Shown here: positions 37,251 to 50,287 of the stretch, piece by piece
Layout: each line of letters starts with the position of its first letter
How positions within the stretch are numbered: the stretch's first letter is position 1
NCBI GenBank assembly: GCA_029891345.1
Contig: CM056994.1
Span: 56,513,251-56,577,250 of the forward strand
Reading direction: 5' to 3'
DNA from: Dryococelus australis
Lineage: Eukaryota; Arthropoda; Insecta; Phasmatodea; Phasmatidae
DNA length: 64,000 nucleotides
Position numbers and translations under genes: made by a program
Notes under the pieces: model-generated
Told to the model about the DNA's origin: nothing
Database searches by the model: none
What the model saw: only the letters and a program-made list of their open reading frames with translations

Positions 37251-38413
37251 TTAACAAAGATCTAAGTCATGCACATGAAAAGGATTGTCAACCCTATTTT
37301 TGTTATAATTGACACGACTCCTAAAATGGGCTCTCTTGAGATTTTTAAGAGTAGCTGCCCAAACCTGGCGGATATCCTTGTGATCACCAGGCAACAAATC
37401 ATCCAAACTCCACAAATTTGACAAAGGATTATTGGGGGGATAAGTAAAGACAAGGTTAAATGGAGTATTCTTATGCGACTCATGTTTACCAAAATTAAAA
37501 TCAATTTGCAACCAATGGAGATTCCTATCCCAACTAGAACAATCCAACGCATGAAAGTCTATAAGGGCCGAACGAAGGTTCCCGTTGAAATGCTCTGCTT
37601 GCGAATGGGGAGGGTTGTACAGAAACAACATTATGTGGCGAATGCCAAATGAAAAATACATGTTATGAAAAATTTTAGATGTGAACTACGAACCATTATC
37701 AGACACAATAGATATGTGCACATCAAAATTTTGGAATACATGGGCTTGCAAGGCCCGGACGGTTGATGCTGCATCAGCTTTTCTCATAGGGATGTGATAT
37801 ACAAATTTAGAAAACGCATCTACACAAACCAATAACGTATTTTTACCAAATTTGCTTCTAGGAAATAGGCCGACAAAATCAATAAAAAGTTGTTGCAAGG
37901 GCTTTCCAGCAACATCTGATGACATAAGACCCAAATGAGTTTTTTGAGTGAGTTTACTCAAAGCGCACAACTTACAATATATGACCTGTTAGAAATTTCG
38001 GCACCTATGCCTTTCCAGATGAAATGTTTCCTAAAGGCCTGAACAGTTTTACGGGTTCCTAAATTGGCACCAAGGAGCAATGAATGGAAATATTCATAAA
38101 CCATGGGTTTGAGGTGGTTTGGCAACACAGTATGTTTAACATTATCGCGAGATTTACAACACAATACACCTTTGGATAGAAAATATGGTTTTTGCTCAAG
38201 ACCTGATTTCAAATTTGAGATGATTTCTTCTAAATTCTGTTCCTTTTCTTGATAGTCCTTAATATCGGTAAAAGCCAAAGGGAAATCCATCAAAACATTA
38301 CAATTTGGAAGAACAGTGGTTTTGTTGGAAGATTTAGGATCCTCAAGCATATGCAAGAGAGTATCAGTCAATACATTTTGTGATCCTCTAATGTGTTGTA
38401 CTCTGAATTTCAA
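37251..38413 (-). pseudogene. pol: Integrase, element B
   Basis: The N-terminal HHCC zinc domain is recognisable at about 38080-37960 with Cys pair SCALC. The usual GGHLG is GANLG here, so the second His is lost. The catalytic core has QLFIDFVGLF (first Asp), VSDNGS (second Asp) and NPPHSQAEHFNGNL (Glu), in line with D,D-35-E. The C-terminal part follows to 37251 (VNYNKNRVDNPFHVHDLDL). A stop after the second Asp breaks the frame. The enzyme would insert element DNA. Confidence 0.85.
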
Positions 38414-38455
38414 AGAAGCAATTCGAACGACCCAACGGTCAATTTTTCCTAGTTG

Positions 38456-38830
38456 TCATGGGTGAGCCAAAAGCCACGACAACGGTGTATTATCAGTTTC
38501 CAAGAGGAATTCTGCATGTTCCAAAAATTGTCTGAATTTATCAATGACAAAAACCACCACTAAACATTCTAGTTCATAAATGGATGAGTTTTTCTCCTGG
38601 GGTGTAAGTGTGCGAGAAGCAAAAGAAATTAGTTGCCTAATGCCATCAAATTCTTGACACAGGACCCACCCCCCCCCCCCACACACACACACACACACAC
38701 ACTTCCAAACTGGAAGTGTCCAATTGTAGAATGAACTCTTTTGAAAAGTCGGGCATCCGAAGGACAGGAGGGTTCACTATGTGATTTTTGAGAGTATCGA
38801 AAGCTTTCTGTTGTTCTTTGTCCCATTAAA
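38456..38830 (-). pseudogene. pol: RNase H, element B
   Basis: The frame gives CQEFDGIRQLISFASRTLTP, then YELECLVVVF and LLETDNTPLSWLL, typical of the RNase H domain of gypsy elements. The upstream end, where the first catalytic Asp is normally found, is replaced by a Gly/Val/Cys repeat encoded by the C-run plus AC microsatellite at 38669-38702. Confidence 0.8.
38669..38702 (+). repeat. C-run plus (AC)n microsatellite inside RNase H
   Basis: About 12 C followed by about 11 AC units. Read from the minus strand it encodes GVCVCVC and polyglycine in the RNase H frame of element B. Confidence 0.95.
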
Positions 38831-38929
38831 ATGGTACAGTTTTCTTATGCAAACGATTAAGTGGGGCTGCCTTCTCAGCTAGGTTGGGAAAAAATTTGCC
38901 AAAAAACTGGACCATGCCAATGAAATGGG

Positions 38930-39530
38930 TAATGCCTTTAACGTCCCAAGGTGGCGGAAAATCTCTAAAACATTTTGTACTCTAAGGATAAATGGAAACA
39001 CCTTGTGCAGAAATTTTATGGCCCAGAAGATAGATCTCTTGAACAGTAAATTTAACTTTCTTAGGGTTACCAGTCAGACCTGCCTTTTGCAAAAAAACTT
39101 CTCTCAAATACTCTAAATCCTGTTCAAATGACTCAGAGTATATCACCAGGTCATCCAAATAGTTATACACATACTTAAATATTACTTCGTAAAAGATTTT
39201 GTCCAACAAATGTGTCAGAACCTGGGCACGTGGGCAATCCAAATGTACGTGAGTAAACTGATACAGATTTCAAGGTACACAAAAACTTGTAATTGGTTTG
39301 GAATTTTTAGATAGCGGAATTTGGTCATAAGTTGAATTGAGATCATTAGTGGTGCAAAATCTAGCCTTGCCAAACAAATTAAATCCCGAATGTAGGTCAG
39401 GAAATGGGACAGACTCAATTTCAATTTTTTTGTTAACCTTGCAGTTATCAATAACCATTCTAGGTTTGTTATCAGGTTTAGGAAACAAAAAAGCTGGACT
39501 TGCATATTGGGATGTGCAGAGTTCAATTAC
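38930..39530 (-). pseudogene. pol: Reverse transcriptase, element B
   Basis: The N-terminal part (39488-39270) has KPRMVIDNCKVNKK, FPDLHS and a TTNDLNSTYDQIPL segment matching the fingers and palm of gypsy reverse transcriptases, with the first catalytic Asp in NDL. The second part (39242-38982) carries the catalytic YLDD at 39161-39150, then LREVFLQKAGL and LLGHKIS. A frame break separates the two halves. Confidence 0.85.
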
Positions 39531-40089
39531 TCCCTTATTTATTAGTTCCTACACCTGTTCTCTCGAAATAATATCCATCTTTGGAGGAGCTAGCCTGTAA
39601 GGGTGACTAGTAACATACTCCTTGTATAATAATTAAATTTCATATTCCAAAAGATCTGTGAGATCTAATTCCGAAGTAAGCACTTTGGGAAATCCACTAC
39701 ATAAGTTTTTTCATGGCAACGCGTTGCTGGGGTTCCAAATGCACAAGGAGGTCTACAGACAATATGGACTCAGCATTGACTTTGGATGAGCAGTGTTGAC
39801 CTTGGTCACAACCAATAAAAATAATTTTCTCAGGAGGGCAAAATTTAAAAAATATATATATGTTGTGCTTCCATGTCCAAAATGAGCCCAGTGGAAGCCA
39901 TGGAATTAGCTCCCGAAATAATGGCTAGACGAAGTTTCTCGGAAATCAAACATTCATGCACCCAAGAAAATTTTCCCAAATTTCAGCTTAAACTTTACAG
40001 AGCACATAATAGGTAATGCCTCACTAGAAGCAGTAATACACTGGATTTTTGATGGTTCAACAGATTTCACTAGTGCCAATTCTTTTAAA

Positions 40090-40320
40090 TGGTTAAAAAT
40101 TTGCCCTGAAATAACAGTACGGGCGGATCAAGAATCCTCCAAAGCCTGGACTGACAAAGGACCTAGATTTACTTCAACATGGGATGTGACTGATTTCTGG
40201 ACACCAATAACATTGGGAAAATTAACTTGAAAAGAGTTATACTGAGTTCTAATGTCACAACTGTCGTAAGTGATAAAAAGACATTGGAATTGGTCTCCTA
40301 GATTAACAGACATCATGTGA
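40090..40320 (-). pseudogene. Aspartic protease, element B
   Basis: The minus-strand frame reads SHVEVNLGPLSVQALEDS, a stop (TGA at 40130-40128), then SARTVISGQIF. The family has a D-S-G-(A/S)-A/T-R-T active site here, so the stop falls on the catalytic-loop Gly codon. A single GGA-to-TGA change would explain it. This protease would cut the gag-pol polyprotein. Confidence 0.7.
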
Positions 40321-40379
40321 GCACTGAGTTGAGAATTGCTATAGTTGCCAACATTGCGGAGAGGATCGCTTACTTTTCG

Positions 40380-41674
40380 TCCCCGTGGGACTTGTACTTT
40401 GCTAATAACTTAGGACAGTTAGCAATCAAATGACCAGTTGCCTTGCAATAGAAACACGCTCGTGTGTCACTGGCAGAAATTGTTGGGGCACTTAATTTGT
40501 CACTCTTTTTCTTATTATCCTTCCCTGTTTTCACAACATTAGTATCAGGGCCATGTGGGTTACTTTTCCTGTCAAAAGTGGAATCGGGTTTTTTAAGGGA
40601 CCTGTCTTGGGCAGAAAACCTATCACATTGCTGGTCTGCGAGTGAATGCAGAGACTGTCTAGCTCAGAAAATGTATTTGGTTTGCCCAAGAAAACTAAGC
40701 GAGAACACTCCTGCAGTTCCAAACCTTCTAAAATATTGTTTACAATCTCTCTCTCAGACAAGTTCAGTCGCAAAATCACTGCAGCTTCCGTTATGCTGCT
40801 AACCTTCGTTATATTCTTGGAGTCTGTTAAACATACATGACTACAACTGCGTGAGTAGTCTGGATGGAATGAAGTAGTGAAATATGTCCATGTGTTACTG
40901 ATTAAATGTGAGGTAATTTGAAATGGCCTGCCTGGTTCTTTCACTGAGGTATCCCTGTGTAGATGATTTCCAAAAGTTGGTGTTCAGGTGCTGTGTTACT
41001 CTGGTGCAATTTTATTATGAGTATCAAGAATTCCAAAAATGTCTGTACACGCAAACCATCTGTGCTAGGGAAATCACGTAACAAACGCTTTAGGGGATGA
41101 ACGATTTTGCCAAAGGTATGAAATGCTAGTGGTTAGGTGGTTGGTGTCACTGAGGATGTCATGAGTGGGGTGTTGGCAAAAACAGGGGATGATGTGGTGG
41201 GGATGTATGCAGGAATAGAGGGAAAAGTGACCTGCGGAAAAGGATGGGAAACGGAGGGCAAACTGACCAATCTGTTCAGAGCAGGTGTGGGAAATGAAAT
41301 GGTGGTGGCTGTATTGCAGCTAAAGTTAGCCAGCTGTTAACTAACAGTGGTAACATCTAGATGGTGGGAAGATTTCTGAAACTCTGTAGTTTCCAAGTTA
41401 CACACTCTTTCAAAACGGGTTTACACCTACACACTGACATTCTTCAACAATTGTTGTTGGGGTTGTGAAAGCTGGTCAATACACAGGGTAAGTAAATGGT
41501 TTGTTCTGTTAATGAGGTAAGTAATCCTGCTTTCGAACCGGGTATATTTGGCAGACTGGAGTTCTCCTCCATATTTTCTGCAATTTCCCAGAGGGAAATG
41601 ATTCTGGTGGCACAAATATTATATTCCTCATCTGCATTGATATCGGCAAAGTACTCAAAGTTAATATAATCCAT
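40380..41674 (-). pseudogene. gag: gag, element B
   Basis: It starts with an ATG-led acidic segment (MDYINFEYFADINADEEY) at 41674. After frame breaks it continues with a helical segment at 40944-40531 containing LNLSEREIVNNILEGLEL. It ends with zinc knuckle CFYCKATGHLIANC at 40456-40415, a perfect C-x2-C-x4-H-x4-C. The product would package the element RNA. At least three frame changes are needed to read it, so it is not functional. Confidence 0.7.
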
Positions 41675-41749
41675 TCACGCTTTCTTCGATCTTTTGGAAT
41701 CGAACCTTTGAAAAATCCCCCTAGGTGTATTGTGTCAACCTGTTTTTCT

Positions 41750-42335
<586 letters not shown>

Positions 42336-43740
42336 ATGCGATGGCGCGACACAGCTCGTTGCGCGACACTTACAAATCCAGCAGGTTGCCAGATGTGGTG
42401 CGGAAAGCGTTCCCAATATGGCGGTGGCGGGCGATTACACCCAGTGCATTACAACTGACAGTGGTGTGGCGACTAAACACTAATTAGCTAACGAAAAACA
42501 TTGGTGGGGGTAAGCAATGCAACCTAAAACATACGGAATCTAATACGGTAGTCGCACGAAAGTGAGACGCAAACTCCTAAAACAAATAGCAATAAAAAAA
42601 CGTGGAGGACTGCACCTATCAAGATGGCTGGCTCTCAACACGGTAGCCTCAAGTAAAATATATAAACATATTACGAAAGAAAAAACAAATATGGCAGTCG
42701 AACGAAGGTGAAGGATACAGTAAAATATTTAAACAAATTATGTTCGAAAAACACATATAGCGGCATACGGTTTAATGAGTATAGGTTGGGGAGTGGTGGC
42801 GAGGGGATGGAGGCCCGCCGACTAAACAGCCAATAATTGGTGACAGTCATCTGCTGGGAGTCGAACGAATATGAATAATTAGTGGTGCTGGGAGGACCTC
42901 GTAAATGTAAGATTTAACAAAACAAGATTTACAATGACATTTACTAATAAATTTTTGATAATTTTAAATAATGCATTTTTAATAAATTTGTATAGATTTT
43001 TGGGATTTTTAGAGATATTTTTTCGGAATTTTTGGGAATTTTTTGGGTTCAAGGTCATCCGAAGTCATGCGGTCAGGGGCAAGGTAGTCTGCATCCAATA
43101 TGGTGGTAATAGTCCGTAATGTAATGTGTTTGCTGACTTTTATGTATTTTTCTCGAGTTTTTGTTTTCCATGTCATTCAAGGTCATGGATTCAAGGGCAA
43201 GATCGTCTGCATTCATTATGGTGGTGGTAGTCTGTAACATAATATGTTTACTGACTGGGTATGGACGAGAGGGATGGAGGCCTGTCGACTAATTGGTTGG
43301 TTGAGGGGGGTAAGGAGGCAACCTTAGGAAATTATTAGTTTTTTTAAATATATATTTAATGATTTCTAATAATACATTTTTGAGTTTTTTTAATTTGGAA
43401 TTTTTTCGGATTTTTTTTTTGTATTTTTAGGTTCTTGGGGTCAAAGCCAAGGTCAAATATCAATTGTCCTGCGTCTAGCTATTCTGGCTCGGAGTCACTG
43501 ATCCATCTCGCCGGAGTCACGAGTCCACCTAGCCTGCTCCTGGAAAAATTGGAAATTTTTGAGGATCTATTTTTTTGCAAATGGGAATAAAATAAATTTT
43601 TAAGAAAAAAGGAAAACTTTTAGGGGAAAAGGGACATGCATAGGTTATTTTAGTCGATTTTGAGGGAAAAGGGAAATTCTGAAGGAAAAAAGGGAAAGAA
43701 GATGGTGGCTGGGTGACATCACAATATGGCGACTCACCTG
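42336..43740. repeat. Degenerate local repeats
   Basis: Related sub-blocks recur. One is GTCTGCATCCAATATGGTGG near 43087, echoed by GTCTGCATTCATTATGGTGG near 43206. Another is a GGGATGGAGGCC block near 42806 and 43272. TTTTTGGGAATTTT-like runs also recur. It looks like an old expanded repeat region; no coding content. Confidence 0.5.
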
Positions 43741-44021
43741 GCATCGCCCTCGATGCCCTTGTGCGTCAAGGAACATTTCCCTACTACTTATGCACATAAG
43801 GAATGTCAATTTTTAGAGCTCCAAAACGTCTGAGAATGGCTTTTTCAAAGCGCTGTTATCTCGAAATATATGCATCCGATACACACAAAACTACTAAGGG
43901 TCCTGCACTGAACGTTCCTACAGACTTTCCACCAATGAAATAATAGAGTCACCGCTGAATGTCCCATAGGTACACGCAGTGCTACTAAGACATTACACGC
44001 TTGTGCATAGCTTTGTTGCAG

Positions 44022-44470
44022 CGGTGGCGCAGTGGCTAGCGCGCTCGCCTCCCACCATGGCGATACGGGTTCGATCCCCGGCGGGTTCACTTCCGGATTT
44101 TCGCGTGTGGGAATCGTGCTGGAAGATGCCGCTTGCCGGTGACTCCTGTTTCCCCCTCCTTGCGCTCCAGCACCGCTCCATTCTAGTATCGCACTTCGTG
44201 TCATGCCGGGGGAGGACGGGTACCTACGGGTCGCGGCTCGAAAGCCGGGAGATTGTTGCCTTGCCTTGGGTTCACTCCCCACTCGAGATTTTCTCTATAG
44301 AGCTGTCGTTAGCGGCGATGGTGCACCTGATGCGAGTGACAGAGTCGTCCTTATAGCTCCCGCGCTTCTCGCCTCAAACGTGGAGAAAAGCTCCAGGTAG
44401 GCGGGAGCCTTGCGGGCTCCGGCTGCCGGCGCGTGAACGGCAACGCAGGCAGGAAAATAAACGGGATTAT
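44022..44470 (+). repeat. tRNA-derived SINE copy 2 (best preserved)
   Basis: Pol III box A TGGCGCAGTGG (44025-44035) and box B GGGTTCGATCC (44067-44077) are spaced as in tRNAs. A long body follows with GTGGGAATCGTGCTGGAAGA and a GC-rich 3' part, ending in an A/T-rich tail with AAATAAACGGGATTATAAA. No tRNA fold or CCA-proximal stem is visible, so it is a SINE and not a tRNA gene. Confidence 0.8.
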
Positions 44471-44659
44471 AAAACGGTTGGGTATTTTTAATGGCATCTG
44501 AACACTAAAAGTGTTCGTGTCCAACAATGAGTTTCAAGTTCTCATTTCAACTCCAAGAATTAAAATCGTGAGCCTGAAAATGCCTACATTGGGTATTTTC
44601 AAAATAAGTTTTAGCTGCTAAATTTACTACACAGAAAGTTTAGAGTTGTCTTTAGACAC

Positions 44660-47600
44660 AGCAGTAGAGGCGGGCGGGTCATACTTCACTTTTGGTTAAT
44701 AGGATTATCGATGTTATATGAAATTTATATCAAATTGATTCATCGGATTAAGCATTAATCCGATCTTAATCAGATCGAAAATTTTCGTTAATCCGCTAAT
44801 CTTAATCCGATAAAATGTGATCAAAGAAGTTTGGTGGAAAAACTTTGATCAAATTTCTTTGGTGAGAATTTTCTTTAATTTTTGAATGTAGTGTGAATTG
44901 ATATTTGTATAGTTTGGTGTAAGAGTGTGCTAAGGACTTGATTTTATTTTTATTTTTAGAGAGCCACATGGTAAGTTTCCAACCTTGGAGCTCTGACATT
45001 GTACTGAGGTGTGATATGTTGGGGAGAGGGTATATATGTGTTGACGGTCTTAATTTATTAATCTTTTTTTTTTGGCAGTGGCATAGTAGGTCCTCGCCCT
45101 CGGAGGTCTGTCATTGTACTGAGGTGTGACTGTGGTGGGAAAGTGGTGTGTGTGTGTGTATATATATATACATATACATACATATATATACATATATAGT
45201 GTGATATTAATTTTCAATGGTATTGAGTTCATTCCCATCTGACAGGCGACTGAGGGGTAAGACACGTCTGCTTCGACTGGCGCCAGGCAGGTGATAGAGG
45301 TTATGGCATATTTAATAAAATTATTAGTAAATACTTAATAAATCAAATGAAAAGAGAGGTGAATTCAAGTTATGTCTACAACGTGATTTTACTAACCTGT
45401 CGTGTATATTATTAATGCCAAACAAGAGAGACTGGTGGACAAACAGAAGATATTAAGAACGACTGTTTAGAAATCAATTAAAACTAATATAACGAGTTAA
45501 TAGAATTCAAAACACATACCAATATTATAATTACACTACTTGAATTAACCTGATGATGTTAGACACGAGACAAATAAATTAAAATGAATTAAACTGATGC
45601 CATTGTACGTGACAAAACTATAACGCATGGATCAGAAAATGTATATTACCAAAATATATTTCAAACAGCAGAATAAACTAACACAACTACGTGACTATCT
45701 TGGTCTAATAAAGAATACAACGATTTATACCTGAAACAAACAATTTCCCTACAAAATAAATGACAAACAAATTCAAAACACCTAGCAATATATATAAATA
45801 AAACTGTACTAGACAAAATAGTGTATGTCTCCCTAATAGCCTCTAAGTTTTCCACTGTGTAGAATATACAAATACTTTAAATGTTTATAAAACACATCCA
45901 CTCAGTTGGGAGGTTGTTAAAGGAATGACTTATGGCGAATTATAAACGGTATGTCGTGAACAACCAGAACGTTTGTCTGCTTTGACCAACATCGGAATGT
46001 CGACTGAGGTTATGGCGGTACTCTTCGACATTAAAATAACTAAACATTACATCACTAATCGATAAAAATTATTTATTCCAGTTTACGAATTCACCAGTGT
46101 ATATATTTCCAATCGAAGGTAATCCCAATAGCGTATTGACAAATGCAGCTCTCCCCCACTCTAAAATGTTTGAAATGAAATTATTAAAAACGGAAGCAAG
46201 TAGTGAATCGCAGAGAAAACACATGCCGTTTTCCAAGAATAAAAATTTTTTTTAACACAAGCTCTGTCGAAAACATATCGATGTGCAAGTTTAAAAATTC
46301 TCATAGAGAACACGTGAAGACTAGTTTCGGAAATCCACCTTTACGAATCTTAGCCTAATGAAAATTCGCATGGATTATTTTAAAAAAATAATATACACAA
46401 GCAAACTTCCAAATGAAGGAAACAATTTCCACAGTATTCATACACATTGTGAATTATACCCACAACAAAACACTTCACATAAAATTTTAAACAACGTACC
46501 AAGAAAAATAATCATGTAAATGTCTTAACGGAAATTAAGTTTGTCTGTCCGAATAATTTTAGCACAACTCTCGTCGAAAACTTACCACAATAAAAGTTTT
46601 GCGAATCCCGTAGCTAACACTCTTAGAGAGATTCACACATAATTTTATTTTCCGATATTACTAGCGAAGGTTAAATATTTCGTATTGTAGTTTACGAATA
46701 TTGGGAGCAAGGTTTTAACCCCGACCAGATAATTGAAGAAAGTGCTTAACTAGAATCGCGAGTAGTCAGGCGTACAATGGATCCGAACAAATTTTAACAC
46801 TAATTCCGTTAAGTCCCAAGAGAGCACCTTCAGAAATTCAATGCACTCTGTAACACAGTGGTAGTTGAAATCATATGAATTCTCGTAGACCAATCTCAGA
46901 AATGCACTTGACATGATAAACAGTTATAAAAATAAAAAACTATAAAATGATTTTATTAACACATTAAAAAAATGCATAATGAGAATCACGGTTCGCAGCC
47001 AGGCATATGGCAGGACCGAGGTCTTTCGATATACCACCAGATCCCAGTGCGCAGTGAAGTATATCCTAACAGCGCAGCTCTGTGATGCGTTCTAGTCAAG
47101 AATTGTGGCTAAACTAAATATGATGACATTCGAGAAGAAGCTTTGACCTGTCTGGCTGTGTGTATGCATGCCAGATCCCGTTTCTCCCCACCCAACCCTT
47201 CCCCAGCAAACCAAGCCTGGAGCAGGTCATCAACCCTCGAAGCCTTTGTGCCAAGAGATGTTTGAAAATTTTTCGCATCTCGAATGTTAAGTGTCTGAAC
47301 GTTTGCTTCCAACAAATATAATTTACCAAATAAATGTACTGGAAATCACAGTGAAAAATAATTTCCTAATCATGAAGAATTACAATCCATATTTATTTAA
47401 TCCAAAAAAAATCCAAGAAATTTTAAGTTTAAAGTATAGCCTGTTATAGGAGTGTTATTTGAGGAATAAATGAGGGTTTTTGAGGAATACGGAATCGTTT
47501 TCAAGAATGAGAAATGATTTTGGGGAATAAGGAACTGTCAAACACCCTATAATGTATAACCAGTATTAAAATGATATGGTATCTATGTTTGTGAATCGCA

Positions 47601-47990
47601 GTATACTTACTGGTGCTATATTTTGGAACTTTCTGTACTTGTTTGTGTATGTTTTGAAATAACTTGTGTTAAAAATGATTTGCTATTTTTTGAAACAACT
47701 GTATTTGTACATATTTCTAAACAATTTTTTAATATGTGCTATGTATTGTAACATTCTGTAGGATTCCTGATTTTGTCAACAAATGTATGTTTTAATATTA
47801 ATTTATTAGTATGTTTACTTTACCTCTACCTTTTAAGGGTGTGAAATGAAAATTTGTTTACCTAAGAAAGGAATAATATTGATAGATAAAATGTCTCAAC
47901 TGAGTTTCTTAAATTTTCTAAAAAAAAAAAAGTATGTTACAACGACTTAAAAAATGTTTGGTTTCTATCAAAAAAACAAACACATGTTTT
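44660..47990 (+). repeat. Left inverted arm of the Polinton-like element
   Basis: Homologous to the right arm except for about 44755-45795, roughly 1.0 kb with no counterpart. That insert contains a TG/TA microsatellite near 45150-45200 and a short internal duplication of a CATTGTACTGAGGTGTGA block (44996, 45111). The outer homologous part is roughly 80-85% identical to its partner by eye; the innermost 550 bp (47440-47990) is close to identical. Confidence 0.8.
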
Positions 47991-47999
47991 AATGAAAAA

Positions 48000-50280
48000 G
48001 CTGTAGTAATTTGCAAGTAAAAATTATGCATTTTTTGAGTGATTTATAATGTATTATCTTTTCATAATATTTTTTTGTTTCTTGCAAGCAAAAGTCGTTG
48101 CATGCTGTCACTCGGCGATGTAGAGTGAAGAACATTCTGTAGCAGCAGTAGTCAGCAGCTGTGTGGACAGGACCTCCTATACCTGGAAGGATAACAGTAT
48201 AATCCACCTACCCCTTCCTGGCAAGCTTACCCTATCTCACCATTGTGTTACAACTTTATCTGGGTCGGCGGGGTTTCCAAACTCCCTCATTCCTTTTCAA
48301 ATTCATTCATAATGATTCTCTTGAGTACTTCTATATTTCGGCAGACCATCAATTTTCAAAGTTGTTGCACAATTTCTGGTTTCTCAAATCCAGAGTTTAA
48401 TGTGTGGTTTCAAAATAATTTCATAAACAAACAAGTTTTAAATGTAATGTGAAATAATTTCTTCATATTGAAACTTGGACTTCATCCATCAGAAACACTA
48501 TTTATCATTTCATCTACTTCATCTTTCACAATTATACAAAGTTTAATAGTGTAAGCATATTATGGAATAAATTATTTGAGGAATTAAAAACTGTTAATTA
48601 ACAAGCCACATTATTCCTTTTCACAAATTTAATTTTTTTTCAAAAATCATTGTTAAAACTTTATATTTACAGTATTCATATAAGTTTACAATAAATATTT
48701 TAAAAACTTTTACTAACTTTTAAAGAAATTCTTATAACCATATTGTACAATACTTCATATTTTACCAAAACATTCACTCACACATTCATATACATTATTT
48801 TGAAATACTAATAATTATATTTAAAAGGAAATATACAAATATAAACAAATGATTTTAAAAAATTACAAACAATCTTGAGCGACCCACAGAGGTGTTTTCA
48901 TTTGTCATATCTGGGTATTGATTTTCCAGACACCTACACACCGAGAGCCTACAACACAGACATGTAGCACTTTGTATTCTTAGATTTCAAATGATGCTAT
49001 GTAATCCCACTCTGTGAATAGCAGGGGACTGTAGTTAATTTCTTCCTTGAATAGTGACAAGGGAAGTTGGATCGAAGACACGTTCGATGCAGTTAGCCAA
49101 TAATTTTCTCTCGAGTGGAGAGAGGGATGCTTATGCAGAAGATACTGCAAACAGCTGTAGATGTTGCAGAAAGCTGTTGTAGAGATTGCACACAGCTAGC
49201 AGATGGACATCATTGGTGGTGTGGTGCTGCCAGTTGTGCTGCTGGCAGATGATAGGGCTGACGATATTATGACACTAAGTCATTGAATAAAGATATACCA
49301 AGAGTGGACTTTCCCAGGTTAAATTTTCTGACTACTCCAGCAGGTAAGAATCTGTAGTCCAAGGGATGAACACCACGTCGCGCTAGTCCATTTTCGTTAT
49401 GTGAGCGTGGGGAACATTGGTGGTGTTGCCACATTGACATCTACCCTCTCTCTCACTCATACTCCATCTCTGTCACCCCCAGTCCCAACTCCGCAACAAT
49501 AGAACGTGTTCTGAATGTGTGGTATATCCACAAGCTGGGACAGGTAAGATGGCGGACACCCAATCGAGTTCCTACTCAATTTGTATATATCTGTTTACGA
49601 AAATATTACAAGTTCTGTAAAACACATGAACAAAATAAATCTTAATATACACATACGTAACAGGAAACATTGCATATTACTCACACATCATAATGAAAGA
49701 ATAAACACCACTTTATAAAACACATGATAACTGTGGATTTATGTTATATATATAATTATACGTGTGTACTCTAAGTGGTTTGGGTAGCTCAGTGAGTTAG
49801 TGCACAGGCCTGCACCACATTATTGTAGGTTTTGTAGTTCAAATCCCCAATGGTTACCAAATCTTTTTATGTGACATGTTAAAGGTGTTTATAACTTATT
49901 TTGTTGTTAGAATAAGGGTGAAGCGAGGCGAGTAATGGAGCAGCACCACAGTGTAAGCCTTCTTATCGACAATTAACTTGTATTAATTAGCATACTGCCA
50001 CCAGTGGTGAATAACCTGTATTGTGAAATATGAATGTCCATTTGTGATATCAGTTGTAAAGTCCACCCACTCCCATGAGCACTAAACTCCTCAAGCCTAC
50101 TATTTAAGTAAGACTTAATTGATTAATCATAAATTAAGCCTACATCAGAAGAATGGAGGACAGGGAGGGATTTGCTCTGGACATAGAAAGTTTCCATAGC
50201 GCCTTCCTCTGCTGTGACGGATTTCTAAATACTTACACGCAACAGTAACGTAAATTCTAATAGGGCGAGGTAATGCCAAT
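48000..50280. other. Element loop, AT-rich, one SINE-like unit
   Basis: Mostly low-complexity AT-rich DNA. A tRNA-like unit is present at about 49785-49860 (listed separately). No further coding segment is recognisable. Confidence 0.45.
49785..49860 (+). repeat. tRNA-like SINE promoter unit
   Basis: Box-A-like GGGTAGCTCAGTGAGTTAG followed, at tRNA-like distance, by box-B-like TAGTTCAAATCCCC. The arms do not close into a cloverleaf, and no terminator run follows at once. Best read as a SINE head rather than a tRNA gene. Confidence 0.5.
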
Positions 50281-50287
50281 ACTAAAT

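Larger units (their letters stand above)
34150..41690 (-). mobile_element. Errantivirus-like Ty3/gypsy element B (gag-pol-env), broken
   Basis: On the minus strand the order is gag (41674 to about 40380, ending in a zinc knuckle), protease (about 40320-40090), reverse transcriptase (about 39530-38930), RNase H (about 38830-38460), integrase (about 38413-37251) and env (36532 to about 34380). This is the gag-pol-env layout of insect errantiviruses. Every domain carries stops or frameshifts, so it is a fossil. The protease active site is cut by a stop, a microsatellite replaces the RNase H start, and a hairpin element lies in env. Neither LTR was identified: the gag start is followed on its right by repeat family R1 at 41750, which may have replaced the 5' LTR. 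Confidence 0.85.

Noticed and set aside
44022-44095. A tRNA gene at the box A/B sequences
   Set aside because: Box A and box B are present, but acceptor and anticodon stems do not pair and a long SINE body follows. The same applies at 49785, 60229 and 61061.
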